Assembly (NCBI GenBank): GCA_041748615.1
Contig: JBGTCY010000244.1
Coordinates: 1 to 36,548 of the forward strand
DNA: 36,548 nucleotides
Direction of reading: 5' to 3'
From: JBGTCY01 sp041748615
Lineage (GTDB): Bacteria > Bacteroidota > Bacteroidia > Chitinophagales > CAIOSU01
Shown in pieces: positions 1-9,115 of this stretch (positions within the stretch are counted from its first letter, which is position 1; the number at the start of each line of letters is the position of its first letter). Made by a program: the position numbers and the translations under genes. The notes under the pieces were generated by a model, which saw only the letters and a list, made by a program, of their open reading frames with translations, made no database searches and was not told where the DNA came from.

Positions 1-69
1 TTCCGACTTCGATAATGACTGAATGAGTTCGTACAAGTCGAGGTTTGAATGTTTGATTTTATTGCTCAT
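1..69 (-). CDS. N-terminal fragment of a helical protein, paralogue of the one at 12255-13787 (partial)
   Basis: The first 69 bases read on the minus strand as 23 codons from an ATG at 67-69, and the gene leaves the window. The peptide contains LYELIQSLSKSE, which matches the LFLLIKSLSKSE near the start of the 510-residue protein at 12255-13787, at almost the same distance from the start methionine. This is therefore very probably the beginning of a second member of that family. Its function is unknown; the full-length relative is predicted all-helical. Only the N-terminus is visible, so intactness cannot be judged. Confidence 0.6.
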   Translation of the reverse strand, partial: MSNKIKHSNLDLYELIQSLSKSE

Positions 70-154
70 GGTTTAATATTTAAAACTCAACCCTGCAAAC
101 AAATTTTCTACTGGTCGGTTACGCAAGTAAGTTCAAGAATACCTTTAGCTTCAG

Positions 155-184
155 ACCTTACAGGTTTTTAAATACCTGTAAGGT
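155..184. repeat. Perfect 11-bp inverted repeat (hairpin)
   Basis: ACCTTACAGGT at 155-165 and its exact reverse complement ACCTGTAAGGT at 174-184 enclose an 8-base A/T loop. It lies in the gene-free stretch between the divergent genes at 69 and 480. I recall this palindromic motif as a common dispersed intergenic element in Bacteroidota, but that is memory and not shown here. It could also form a transcript hairpin. Confidence 0.6.
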
Positions 185-214
185 TTAAGGTTATAGTTAA
201 AAAATTGTTTTTAC

Positions 215-297
215 GGCAGTTCTAAAAATTGCTCTTTTTAATCGCCTCTTCCCTTGCCTTCTCCAAGAAGGAGATTGAGGTAATTTTCAGAACTGCC
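215..297. repeat. Inverted-repeat element, 16-bp arms
   Basis: GGCAGTTCTAAAAATT (215-230) and AATTTTCAGAACTGCC (282-297) are inverted copies with one mismatch. They enclose about 50 bases containing a smaller CCTTC/GAAGG stem. The right arm and its flank (282-300) recur with 17/19 matches at 12234-12252, just downstream of the gene at 12255. This looks like a dispersed non-coding repeat, not a regulator of one gene. Confidence 0.5.
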
Positions 298-344
298 CTT
301 TGTATCATTTAAAATAGAAACCGTACAAAAATGGCTTTTTTTTC

Positions 345-376
345 CTTGACTTCACCATTTTTTAACGATATGTTTA
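345..376 (+). promoter_or_regulatory. Candidate Bacteroidota-type promoter for the gene at 480
   Basis: CTTG at 345-348, 20 bases, then TATGTTTA at 369-376 resembles the Bacteroidota sigma-factor consensus (TTTG, about 19 bases, TAnnTTTG), with one mismatch in each element. It would give a leader of about 95 bases before the ATG at 480. Such degenerate matches occur by chance in AT-rich spacers, so this is tentative. Confidence 0.3.
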
Positions 377-479
377 CGTATTAAAAATCAGTAATTATTC
401 TGAATATAAAATTATTCGGGCGGTTTGGCTGATTTTTTTCAAACAAAATTTTTCACTAAATAAATTTCCAGACAGCTTC

Positions 480-2105
480 ATGAAAACAAAATTTCTTTTT
501 TCTGCAACCGTGTTGAGCGTTTTATTTTTATTTTCAATTAACGCGCAAACTCCTGCTCTCATCATTGGATGGGAGATGCAGGGTGTTTCCGGCAATGCTG
601 CATCTGCCACCGCACAGTTCATGGTTCCCGGCATTCAAACGACAACAAGTGGTGTGATTACGCGCGGCAGCGGACTAACTCCCGTAAGTTTGAATAATTG
701 TTTCCGATCTTCCAACTGGTCGCAAGGCACAACGGTGCAAGCGGCTGTTGCGGACAATTCCTATCTGCGTTTTGTGGTTGCGCCCTCCACCGGTTATTCG
801 ATAACCATCCTCAGTTTAGATTACACGTTTCAAACCACTCAAACCGGTCCCAGCCAAATGTCGTTGCGCAGCAGCACCGATGGGTTCCAGACATTTCTTG
901 ACCACGGCACGCTCAACAACACCGTCAGCACCGACCCCATTAAATTGAAATTTCTCATCAGCAACGTCATCGAAAAGGATGTACCGGTGGAATTCAGACT
1001 TTATGGATATTCCGCATCCGGCAGTTCTGGGAGAGGTCAGCTTCAAAATTCCGCCATCAGTCAATATGACCCTTATGATGTAGGGTTGGTAGGTTATCTC
1101 ACACTCGACTCGAGCATTGTGATTCAATGCCCCACGGCTGTTTTTTCATTGCCTTCATCCTCCTGTCTGGGTGAGCCGGTGAGTTTCATTCAGCAGTCCA
1201 CTACTCCGGCCGGCACTACCATCGTAAGTTACAACTGGAATTTCGGTGACGGCAACACTTCCACGCAGGCAAGCCCAACGCATACTTTTTTCCAGGCGGG
1301 TACTTTCAATGTCCGCCTCATTGTCACCAACAGCGATTTCTGTAGCGATACGGTGATTCGTCCGATTATCGTCAACACGCAACTTACCGTTACGATTAAT
1401 CCCATCAGTTCATCTTATTGTGAAAATCATGGCAGCGTCACACTCACCGGAAATCCATCGGGCGGAGTGTTCGCGGGCGCTGGCGTTTCGGGTAATGCTT
1501 TCAATCCTGCTGTTGCAGGGGCAGGTGGTCCTTATAATATTTCTTACCAGGTGGGCACAGGCGCATGTTCCGGTTCAGCATCCGTGGTGACGAGCGTGAT
1601 TCCATCGCCCGTTTCCGCTTTCACTTACACGAAGGATTCACTTGAAGTGACTTTTACCAACACATCCACTGACGCTACGCAGTATCTGTGGGAGTTTGGT
1701 GACGGCAATTCTTCCACCGTTCAAAATCCGCTGCACACATTTTCCGCTTCCGGTAATTATGAGGTATGTCTCACCGCCACTTCCGCTACGTGTGAAGATA
1801 TTCACTGCGAAAACATCACTGTGAGTGTGCCGCAGGACACTACAACAAACAGTATTAATGAGAACATCCTGATGAATGTGCGGTTATACCCCGTGCCGTT
1901 TCAGCATGTTCTTTCTATTGAATTAAATGACAGCCGCATAGCCTCTGTGAAAATCACCAACCTTGCCGGTCGTGTTTTTTATCATGAAGCAGCTGCCGCA
2001 CAGTCCTTGCAAATCAACACGGGAGATTGGTCAGCGGGCATGTATTTGATTTTTATGGAAACAACGGACGGAAATTTTTCAACCCAAAAAATCGTGAAAC
2101 AATAA
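480..2105 (+). CDS. Secreted PKD-domain protein with T9SS type A sorting domain
   Basis: A 541-residue protein predicted to be exported by Sec and then by the type IX system to the cell surface or medium. Residues 1-22 form a signal peptide ending at NAQ. Residues about 27-210 form a domain that reappears in the protein at 4326-8666 (shared features: IGW near its start, TRGSGLT, R-x-STDGF, EFRLYGY, PYDV). Two PKD domains follow at about 217-298 and 377-458, each with a W-x-FGDG core. A type A C-terminal sorting domain runs from about 462 to 541, with YPVPF at its start and GMYLI near its end. The next cargo gene begins only 6 bases downstream, so the two are probably co-transcribed. The function of the unique N-terminal domain is not known; adhesion or matrix roles are typical guesses. 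Confidence 0.9.
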   Translation: MKTKFLFSATVLSVLFLFSINAQTPALIIGWEMQGVSGNAASATAQFMVPGIQTTTSGVITRGSGLTPVSLNNCFRSSNWSQGTTVQAAVADNSYLRFVVAPSTGYSITILSLDYTFQTTQTGPSQMSLRSSTDGFQTFLDHGTLNNTVSTDPIKLKFLISNVIEKDVPVEFRLYGYSASGSSGRGQLQNSAISQYDPYDVGLVGYLTLDSSIVIQCPTAVFSLPSSSCLGEPVSFIQQSTTPAGTTIVSYNWNFGDGNTSTQASPTHTFFQAGTFNVRLIVTNSDFCSDTVIRPIIVNTQLTVTINPISSSYCENHGSVTLTGNPSGGVFAGAGVSGNAFNPAVAGAGGPYNISYQVGTGACSGSASVVTSVIPSPVSAFTYTKDSLEVTFTNTSTDATQYLWEFGDGNSSTVQNPLHTFSASGNYEVCLTATSATCEDIHCENITVSVPQDTTTNSINENILMNVRLYPVPFQHVLSIELNDSRIASVKITNLAGRVFYHEAAAAQSLQINTGDWSAGMYLIFMETTDGNFSTQKIVKQ

Positions 2106-2111
2106 ATAGTC

Positions 2112-4247
2112 ATGCGCCCCAACGTCACCCGACATATTTTTTTAAAAAAAGGCAACCAGCTCTTATGGAGCATTGTGTTGACGGGCGTTCTACAGACTGA
2201 AATTTTTGCGCAGCAAACAACCATTCCGCTCTGCAATCAAACCATTCCGTATAGCGGCATGACTTACGGATACTGGTTCACCGCGCCCACCGATATGACG
2301 ATTTGCGCTTTGTATGTGCCCGATTCCATCACTTCCAACACCAACCACTGGGGTGGCGCGCAATGGCTCGAAGTCGTGCGCTTCACTGCGGGACCGCCTC
2401 CCACTTCCGGCACCACCAACAATTTTGTTTCTATATTCACCTCCTACGGGCAAATAATCAACGGCAAAGTGCCCGCGAACATCGTCATCAATGCGGGCGA
2501 CCAAATCGGCATTTACGGTTCACGCGACCCGTTTTGCTACAACAGCGGCTATTGGAACATGAGCGCTAATGACGGACGCTGCACCACCCAAATCAACGGC
2601 TTCAATGTGCAACTCACTCCGAGCGGCATGTCACTGTGTTTGGTGCAGGGACCGATGGCGAATATCTGGCAGCGCACCAACACGTGGATGAGCCGCGTGT
2701 TTTTCGATTACAACTGCTGCGAAAATCCCGTGACCAACGACACTATTCAGGGACAACCTTTAGTCTGCCGGGGCGATACGGTCACTTTTCAGATTGACAG
2801 CGTGCAACATGCCATCAGCTACATCTGGAGCGGACCGTTCGATGCCGCGCTCATCGCGGGACAGGGAACGAAGCAAGCAACTTTCATCTTCAATAATTTC
2901 AACGGAGATGTGTGCCTGCGCGCGGTGGGTACCTGCGGTGATACCGTGTTGCTTGCCTGCAAAACGGTTCAGGTGCTGAAACCAACGGCTGCTTTTAACC
3001 TGCCGAATACTGCCTGCGTGGGTGAAACGATTAGCGTGAGCTATACCGGAGCCGCTTTGCCTGATTTGAGTTACGACTGGGATTTCGGCAGCGCGGTAAT
3101 AACAGGCGGAACGGATGCCGGTCCCTATCAGCTTTTCTGGGATGCGGCCGGAAGCTACGCGGTGAGTTTGACAGTGATGCAAATGAACTGCCCTTCTCCG
3201 GAAGAAATAAAAATCATAGAAGTTGCGGAAATTCCGCAGGTTACTTTTTCGCTGAGTGCAGACACGGTGTGTGCCAATGAAACGGTTACCTTGCAGCTTA
3301 CCGGTGACGCGGGATTTTCATGGACATGGGATTTCGATGATGCTGAAGTGTTATCGAATACCAATCCATACCAATTCAGCTTTTCTGTTTCTGGTGTAAA
3401 AAACATTCTGGGAGAAGGCGCGAATGCCTGTGGCACGGTTCAACATTCGGAATTTGTTTTTGTGAGAACCATGCCGCCCATGGATTTTGAAGCGAGCGCG
3501 ACTTTGGGTTGTGCGCCACTCACCGTGACTTTTAATTATCAAAATCCCGCTGTGCAGCAGTTGGAATGGCATTTCGGGGATGGAACTATTTCGGCTGATA
3601 ATCCCGCGAGCCATGTTTTTCCCGCAGGCGAATTTGACATCCGGCTGATGCTGACTGATTTGAACGGCTGTGAATATGAAACGACACAACCGGCTTTCAT
3701 CAAAGCAGTAGCGTTGCCGTCAGCGGACTTCACGGTACAGCCGGGATTCAATCAGCCGGTGCAGTTGTCGGAAGCCGCATTCATATTCACCAATCAATCT
3801 CAAAACGCTAATAGCTACCAATGGAATTTTGGTGACGGTAATGTGTCAGCAGGCAACAATCCCGTACATACGTATGCGGACACGGGCAGCTTTATCATCA
3901 CGCTGATTGCCTCGGCTGAGGGAATTTGTTTTGATTCGATTGCACGCTCATTTATCAATGTAGCGCCAGATGCAGCCTATTTCGTCCCCAATGCTTTTTC
4001 TCCGAATGAGGATGGGGTGAATGATATGTTCATGCTGTTCGGTTCGAAAGAAAACATCACCAATTTTTCAGTGATGATTTTCAACCGTTGGGGCAGCAAA
4101 GTGTTTGAATCCAACAGCCCCGATTTCAGGTGGGATGGAACCATCAGCGGCAAGCGCGCCAACCCTGATGTGTTTGTGTATGCAATGGATTTTGACGCAG
4201 GAAAAAATAAATACCGTCTGAAAGGCTCAGTTACTCTCATCCGGTAA
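2112..4247 (+). CDS. Secreted multi-PKD protein with gliding-motility-associated (T9SS type B, CHU_C) C-terminus
   Basis: A 711-residue secreted protein. A signal peptide occupies about residues 1-34 (basic start, then LLWSIVLTGVLQ, cleavage near FAQ). Residues about 35-205 form an N-terminal domain I do not recognise. A string of Ig/PKD-like domains follows, with cores YDWDF (about 321), WTWDFDD (about 400), WHFGDG (about 483) and WNFGDG (about 572). The final 90 residues are the CHU_C/type B sorting domain, opening with PNAFSPNEDGVND and containing FNRWG. This domain type is typical of proteins that T9SS delivers to the surface, as in SprB-like adhesins. It lies between two type A cargo genes, so both sorting classes are encoded side by side. 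Ligand and role are unknown. Confidence 0.9.
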   Translation: MRPNVTRHIFLKKGNQLLWSIVLTGVLQTEIFAQQTTIPLCNQTIPYSGMTYGYWFTAPTDMTICALYVPDSITSNTNHWGGAQWLEVVRFTAGPPPTSGTTNNFVSIFTSYGQIINGKVPANIVINAGDQIGIYGSRDPFCYNSGYWNMSANDGRCTTQINGFNVQLTPSGMSLCLVQGPMANIWQRTNTWMSRVFFDYNCCENPVTNDTIQGQPLVCRGDTVTFQIDSVQHAISYIWSGPFDAALIAGQGTKQATFIFNNFNGDVCLRAVGTCGDTVLLACKTVQVLKPTAAFNLPNTACVGETISVSYTGAALPDLSYDWDFGSAVITGGTDAGPYQLFWDAAGSYAVSLTVMQMNCPSPEEIKIIEVAEIPQVTFSLSADTVCANETVTLQLTGDAGFSWTWDFDDAEVLSNTNPYQFSFSVSGVKNILGEGANACGTVQHSEFVFVRTMPPMDFEASATLGCAPLTVTFNYQNPAVQQLEWHFGDGTISADNPASHVFPAGEFDIRLMLTDLNGCEYETTQPAFIKAVALPSADFTVQPGFNQPVQLSEAAFIFTNQSQNANSYQWNFGDGNVSAGNNPVHTYADTGSFIITLIASAEGICFDSIARSFINVAPDAAYFVPNAFSPNEDGVNDMFMLFGSKENITNFSVMIFNRWGSKVFESNSPDFRWDGTISGKRANPDVFVYAMDFDAGKNKYRLKGSVTLIR

Positions 4248-4261
4248 ATAATATACGGCTT

Positions 4262-4281
4262 GTTTTTCAGCAATGAAAAAC
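4262..4281. other. Hairpin with GCAA tetraloop between two cargo genes
   Basis: GTTTTTCA (4262-4269), loop GCAA, TGAAAAAC (4274-4281) is a perfect 8-bp stem closed by a GNRA tetraloop, 14 bases after the stop of the upstream gene. A T-rich run follows at 4287-4294. The low GC content makes it a weak terminator, but it may attenuate read-through or stabilise an mRNA end between the genes. Confidence 0.4.
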
Positions 4282-4325
4282 GGGTTGGTTTTTTGGTTGA
4301 TTTACATTTTAAAAAATTATTGGTT

Positions 4326-7300
4326 ATGAAAACATATACATTTTCCTTCGTTGCTGTGATGCTGATGTGCTTCTCATCATTCAGCATTCAGGCGCAAACC
4401 ACGGTGAATTATACCACAGCCGGCACCGATCAGTTTATAGTTCCTGCCGGAGTAACTTCTATTGATATCGAAGTTTGGGGTGCAGGGGGTTGCGGTGGGA
4501 AAAGAACTTCAACAGGAAGAGCCGGAGGCGGGGGCGGTGGAGCTTATTCAAAGACAACTGCCTTTTCAGTAAATCCAAGTGATATCATTTATATCAATGT
4601 AGGCGCAGGCGGTGATGGAAGCGCTGCAAGTCCTACAGCAGGTGGAGATAGTTGGACATCTGTAAATATAACGGTACCAACAAATCTCTCAGAAGGTGTT
4701 TTGGCTAAAGGAGGGGGAAGTGTGCCGAATAACACTGTAGATGGTGCTAATGGTGGCGATGCATCTGCTGGTATTGGAGCATTAAAATTTAGTGGAGGGA
4801 AGGGATTTACCGTGTCTGGAACTACTAATAGTGGTGGTGGCTCTTCTGCGGGAACCGCTGCTAATGGTAATGATGCTACAGGCCTCAATGGAGCTACCGC
4901 TCCAACAGGTGGCGGAAATGGCGGCAACGGAAATAGTGGAACAGGAAGCGCACCGGGCTCTCCCGGAGCGGCACCTGGTGGAGGTGGAGGTGCAGCAAGA
5001 TCTACAACAAATAATATAGCCAATGGCGGCAACGGAGGAACCGGAAAAGTTTCCATCACCTACACTACCGGAGGACCTGCCACTTCAATTACCACAAGTG
5101 CAATTTCCGGGTCTCCTTTTTGTGTTACAGCATCTACAGGCGCTTCAGTGAACGTGCCGTTTACCACCACAGGAACCTTTGGCGGGAGCAATACTTTCAC
5201 CGCTCAACTTTCCAATGCATCGGGCAGTTTCGCTTCATTTACCACAATCGGCTCGGGAACAAGCTCACCCATTTCCGCTACCATTCCTGTCGGAACTACT
5301 GCCGGAACGGGCTACCGTATTCGCGTGGTGGCTGATGACCCTGTTACCACCGGCACGGATAATGGCGCTAACCTCACTATTGTTGCCGCCCCTGAAAACA
5401 TTACTGCCCTCAGCGGCTCATCCGGTGACACCGAAGTGCCGCTTTCATGGTCTAATCCAACAAATTGTTTCAATGAAATTTTGGTGGTAGCTTCCACATC
5501 TTCGATTGGCGGTCCGCCTTCCGGTTCATATACTGCCAATGCCAATTATGGCAGCGGCACCGCGTTGCTGGGCGGGTTTGTGGTTTATAGCGGCACCGGC
5601 AACAATGTGACCATTACGGGATTGACCAATGGCACGCTTTATTATTTCAAAGTTTTCACGCTCTTCGGCAGCGATTGGAATGCAGGCGTGCAGACTTCGA
5701 TAACTCCCGTAGAGCCGCCCGACCCGGGTGATGTTTTAATTGGATGGGATTTAGCAGGAGCGGCATCCAATGCTGTTTCAAATACAGCAATCTATTTTGC
5801 AAATGGCATTGCAGTTGCTCCAACAAGCGGAGTGCTGACCAGAGGCAGCGGCTTGACCACTGCTCCCGGCACTGACAGGTTTTCGGCAAGAAATTTTCCT
5901 CCGGGTTCCTCAATCAATGATGCAGTTGCGGCTAATTCCTATTTTACTTTCAGTGTAACGCCTGACGCAGGTTACCTTATCAATTTTAGCTTTTTCAATT
6001 TTACGTTTGTCAAAGGGAACGCTACTTCAAGTCCTGACAAACTCCTGTTGAGAACAAGCACCGATGGCTTTTCTACTTTTCAAAGTTTTGGTGAGATTGA
6101 CCTCGCCAACACCACCAATGCTCAGTTTATTTCCATCATTACACCGGGATTAATTAATATTTCAACACCAATTGAATTCAGACTTTACGGTTATGACGCA
6201 TCTAACGACTTGAGCAGCGGCAGTTTTTTTGATAATGCTTCGAGCCTTAATGCTCCTTATGATGTTGCGGTCTTAGGTACAGCCATCCCCAATACATGGA
6301 CAGGAAATATTAATTCAACCTGGAACGAAGGCGATAACTGGTCAATCGGCACCGAGCCAAATCTGAACATGGATGCGCTTATTCCGGACGTTTCTTTAGC
6401 CAGCAATAATTTTCCAATCGTTTCCGGTGTATTGAATTTTGCCGTTAAAAATATTAGTATTGAAAGTGGCGCTTTCATAACGTATTCCAATGTGGCAATC
6501 CTTGAAGTCTATGGTGATTTTGAAAATGAAGGCATTGCCGATTTCACCACCGGAGAATTACGACTGAAAGGTTCTGACAAAACGATTTCAGGAAATCTGA
6601 ATGTCGGCATCCTGAACATTCAGGGCAACACCACCATCCAACCCGGCTCGCAGGTGAATGTGTATGAAATATTACAGCTTGAAAACGGACAGTTGACGAC
6701 CAACAATAGTATCACGCTGAAATCATCCGCTGCTAAAACGGCATTCGTGCAGGATTTCGGAACAGGATTTACCGGCAACATGAACGCAGGCAATAATCAA
6801 CTCACCATCGAGCGGTATGTGCCTGCCGGTGGCGTAAATAATTTTCATTACATCGGCTCCGCCACAGGCAATAAAGCGTCCATCTGGGCGGATGATTTTA
6901 CCAATGGCGCAACAACTGCGAATGACGGCACCAAAGTAACTCCCAAGCCTGACTGCGACCCGTTGAGCCTTGCCGCTGGTTCGGTTTATGGAAATTTATT
7001 TACTTATGATGAATCGAAAGTATCAACCTGCTACTTAGACGGATGGCATGTGCGCACGACAAACGCTGATGCTGACAGGGGATTAGGGTTTGCCGCGAGA
7101 ATCAACGGAGGCGTCATCTTGGACGAAACAGGCGCTTACAGCAAAGCGAATGTGCCAATGAATATTTTGACAATCACCTCATCCAATCAGGTTGCCACTT
7201 CAAAAGGCTTTCACTTAGTCGCCAACCCGTTTTTCGCACCCATCAATTGGCGGGCAATGGCAGCATTGCCAACCAACAACAATGTGGACGGCACTGCCTA

Positions 7301-8666
7301 TGTCTATAACCCCGTCACCGGCACTTACAAGGAATATAATATCATCACAGGCGATACCATCATCGCCTCCAATATGGCGTTTTTCGTTAACGGGTTGAGC
7401 GGCACGAGTTTCAATCTCTTGTTTGATGCAAGCACGCGTATTACCAGCGGCAATCAGCTTTTCCTGCGTCAGGAAGAGCCTTATGACTATCTGCTGAAAA
7501 TCAAAGCCGAAAGCGGTAATAAATCGAACGAAACCAGAATCGTATTCGGTGAACATTTTTCGGATGGTTATGACAACGGCTATGACGCGGTGAAGCTGCT
7601 GAGCAGTCACGGGATTCCGTCTGTTTATACCCTTGATGCGGAAAACAAGCGCAGAGGTATTGAAGCATTGGGCATTCCCACAGAACTCAGAACCGTTCCG
7701 CTGGGACTATTGGTGCCGGGAGCGGGTGGCAGCTACACGCTCACATTTGAAGGCATCGAAGATTTTCCAACTACCTCAATTGTGTGGCTGGAAGATTTGA
7801 AAACGGGCACTATTCAATATCTGCGTCAAAGCAATACTTACACCTTTTCGCATCAGCCTACTGACAATCCAGACCGTTTCCTCCTGCACTTTGCGCCTGA
7901 ATTACAAGTTGCAACCCTTGCAGCAAATTGTAACGGACAAAACGGAATAATTCAGCTTGTGCAATCTGGAGGCATTGAGTGGAGTATGAGGATAAAAAAC
8001 GCTTCAAATATGATGCTCGCCAGCCTTACTTTCGAAGGACAACAAAACTTTGAAAATCTTTCTCCCGGCATTTACACGCTCGAACTGACGCATTCCGTTT
8101 CGGGCTATTCCACTTCAGTGCAAGTGGAAGTGAACGGTTTGACGCCTGTTGAGGCGAGTATCCTTACTTCGGAGAATCTGGTGTATGAAAATGAAATTAT
8201 CCTTTTTGAAGCACAGGCAACCGGAGCTACCGATTACGAATGGAGTCTTGGAGACGGAAACATTATCAGCGGGCAGGCAACCTTTGCACACGCATACGCA
8301 ATGGAAGGAATGTATGAAGTGACGCTGACTGTATTAAACAGCGAGTGTCAGACGATGTCTTCTCAAATGATTACAGTCAGCAAACAGGAAATTTCGACTT
8401 CTGTTTACGAAACAACAGCCGGTGAAATCAAGGTATATGCAAGCGGTAATGAAATATTCATTAAGCAAAACCAAATGCCGGTTCTGATGGTTACTTCGCT
8501 CGAAATATATAATAATATCGGACAAAGAATTTTTCAGGAAAGAGATACGGAGTTGGGTTATAATCAAATAAAAACCATCCGGTTGAATGTTTCTGCGGGG
8601 GTATATTTTATAAAAATTCATTCAAATGAAAATGAGTATGTAACAAAACTCCGGATTCAGGACTAA
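4326..8666 (+). CDS. Large secreted multidomain protein with glycine-rich region, Fn3, PKD and T9SS type A sorting domain
   Basis: A 1446-residue protein from the ATG at 4326, where a clean signal peptide begins (MKTYTFSFVAVMLMC, cleavage near IQAQ). An in-frame TTG at 4260 would add 22 residues ahead of the signal peptide and is unlikely. Order of parts: a glycine-rich low-complexity region (about 50-245); an Ig-like stretch; a fibronectin type III-like domain (about 357-460); a domain of about 185 residues shared with the protein at 480-2105 (about 469-653); a segment opening WTGNINSTWNEGDNW, as in many Bacteroidota surface proteins; a long beta-rich region; a PKD domain with YEWSLGDG (about 1280-1350); and a type A sorting domain at the end containing AGVYFIKI. 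It is probably a cell-surface or matrix protein. The exact role is unknown. Confidence 0.9.
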   Translation: MKTYTFSFVAVMLMCFSSFSIQAQTTVNYTTAGTDQFIVPAGVTSIDIEVWGAGGCGGKRTSTGRAGGGGGGAYSKTTAFSVNPSDIIYINVGAGGDGSAASPTAGGDSWTSVNITVPTNLSEGVLAKGGGSVPNNTVDGANGGDASAGIGALKFSGGKGFTVSGTTNSGGGSSAGTAANGNDATGLNGATAPTGGGNGGNGNSGTGSAPGSPGAAPGGGGGAARSTTNNIANGGNGGTGKVSITYTTGGPATSITTSAISGSPFCVTASTGASVNVPFTTTGTFGGSNTFTAQLSNASGSFASFTTIGSGTSSPISATIPVGTTAGTGYRIRVVADDPVTTGTDNGANLTIVAAPENITALSGSSGDTEVPLSWSNPTNCFNEILVVASTSSIGGPPSGSYTANANYGSGTALLGGFVVYSGTGNNVTITGLTNGTLYYFKVFTLFGSDWNAGVQTSITPVEPPDPGDVLIGWDLAGAASNAVSNTAIYFANGIAVAPTSGVLTRGSGLTTAPGTDRFSARNFPPGSSINDAVAANSYFTFSVTPDAGYLINFSFFNFTFVKGNATSSPDKLLLRTSTDGFSTFQSFGEIDLANTTNAQFISIITPGLINISTPIEFRLYGYDASNDLSSGSFFDNASSLNAPYDVAVLGTAIPNTWTGNINSTWNEGDNWSIGTEPNLNMDALIPDVSLASNNFPIVSGVLNFAVKNISIESGAFITYSNVAILEVYGDFENEGIADFTTGELRLKGSDKTISGNLNVGILNIQGNTTIQPGSQVNVYEILQLENGQLTTNNSITLKSSAAKTAFVQDFGTGFTGNMNAGNNQLTIERYVPAGGVNNFHYIGSATGNKASIWADDFTNGATTANDGTKVTPKPDCDPLSLAAGSVYGNLFTYDESKVSTCYLDGWHVRTTNADADRGLGFAARINGGVILDETGAYSKANVPMNILTITSSNQVATSKGFHLVANPFFAPINWRAMAALPTNNNVDGTAYVYNPVTGTYKEYNIITGDTIIASNMAFFVNGLSGTSFNLLFDASTRITSGNQLFLRQEEPYDYLLKIKAESGNKSNETRIVFGEHFSDGYDNGYDAVKLLSSHGIPSVYTLDAENKRRGIEALGIPTELRTVPLGLLVPGAGGSYTLTFEGIEDFPTTSIVWLEDLKTGTIQYLRQSNTYTFSHQPTDNPDRFLLHFAPELQVATLAANCNGQNGIIQLVQSGGIEWSMRIKNASNMMLASLTFEGQQNFENLSPGIYTLELTHSVSGYSTSVQVEVNGLTPVEASILTSENLVYENEIILFEAQATGATDYEWSLGDGNIISGQATFAHAYAMEGMYEVTLTVLNSECQTMSSQMITVSKQEISTSVYETTAGEIKVYASGNEIFIKQNQMPVLMVTSLEIYNNIGQRIFQERDTELGYNQIKTIRLNVSAGVYFIKIHSNENEYVTKLRIQD

Positions 8667-8699
8667 GATTATGCTACAGCTCAACAAAACCAATAAGTA

Positions 8700-8882
8700 A
8701 TGAAAAAAATAGCCGGAACTGTATTTTTTATTTCAATAATTTGTTTGACCGTTTACGCCCAACCCGACCCTCCGCCACCGCCAGAAGGAGTGCCACTTGA
8801 CCCGTTATCCTGGATGCTGCTTGCAGCGGGAGGTGGGATTGCCATGAGAAAAATGTTGAAAGCGCAGAAGAAAGATTTATGA
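8700..8882 (+). CDS. Small secreted protein with PID-CTERM-like C-terminus
   Basis: A 60-residue protein. Residues 1-20 form a signal peptide ending at YAQ, then a proline run (DPPPPPEGVPLDP), then a short hydrophobic glycine-containing stretch (LSWMLLAAGGGIAM) and a basic tail (RKMLKAQKK). A signal peptide, proline linker, P-(I/L)-D motif, hydrophobic helix and basic tail is the architecture of the short PID-CTERM proteins of Bacteroidota, whose C-terminus is thought to be a sorting signal. The gene starts 33 bases after the large cargo gene and may be co-transcribed. No candidate processing enzyme is in the window. Confidence 0.65.
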   Translation: MKKIAGTVFFISIICLTVYAQPDPPPPPEGVPLDPLSWMLLAAGGGIAMRKMLKAQKKDL

Positions 8883-8912
8883 AAATAATGTCTTGATTTT
8901 AGCCAACAGCCA

Positions 8913-9077
8913 ATGATGGATGATTACAGAAAAATTGCTTTCGGTTTTTTGCATGTTTGTAATTTTTTTGGCGACATCGCTGAGTTTTTTCTGATAAGAC
9001 TGATGATACCGGAAGGTGTCCACTGTTTGTACGAATTGCCGGAATGTCCGCCCGACACAGGCAGTTTTGTGTTTTAA
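8913..9077 (+). CDS. Possible small ORF of 54 residues, unproven
   Basis: An open frame from ATG 8913 to TAA 9077 encodes 54 residues with a hydrophobic middle and a cysteine- and proline-containing tail (LPECPPDTG). No family is recognised. It sits in a 365-base gap after the PID-CTERM-like gene. There is no convincing ribosome site and the length is within chance expectation, so it is listed only as a possibility. Confidence 0.15.
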   Translation: MMDDYRKIAFGFLHVCNFFGDIAEFFLIRLMIPEGVHCLYELPECPPDTGSFVF

Positions 9078-9115
9078 TTCATTAGTTTATCCAAACTCAA
9101 TTATTTTTCCTAAGA

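Noticed and set aside
395..634. Minus-strand frame overlapping the first cargo gene
   Set aside because: It covers the promoter and signal-peptide region of a well-supported gene and shows no family features.
4260..4325. N-terminal extension of the large cargo protein from a TTG
   Set aside because: The signal peptide begins at the ATG at 4326; the extension would place 22 residues before it and includes the GCAA hairpin.
4589..5059. Minus-strand proline-rich frame of 156 residues
   Set aside because: It is the antisense of the glycine-rich region; GGN codons read as proline on the other strand and keep the frame open.
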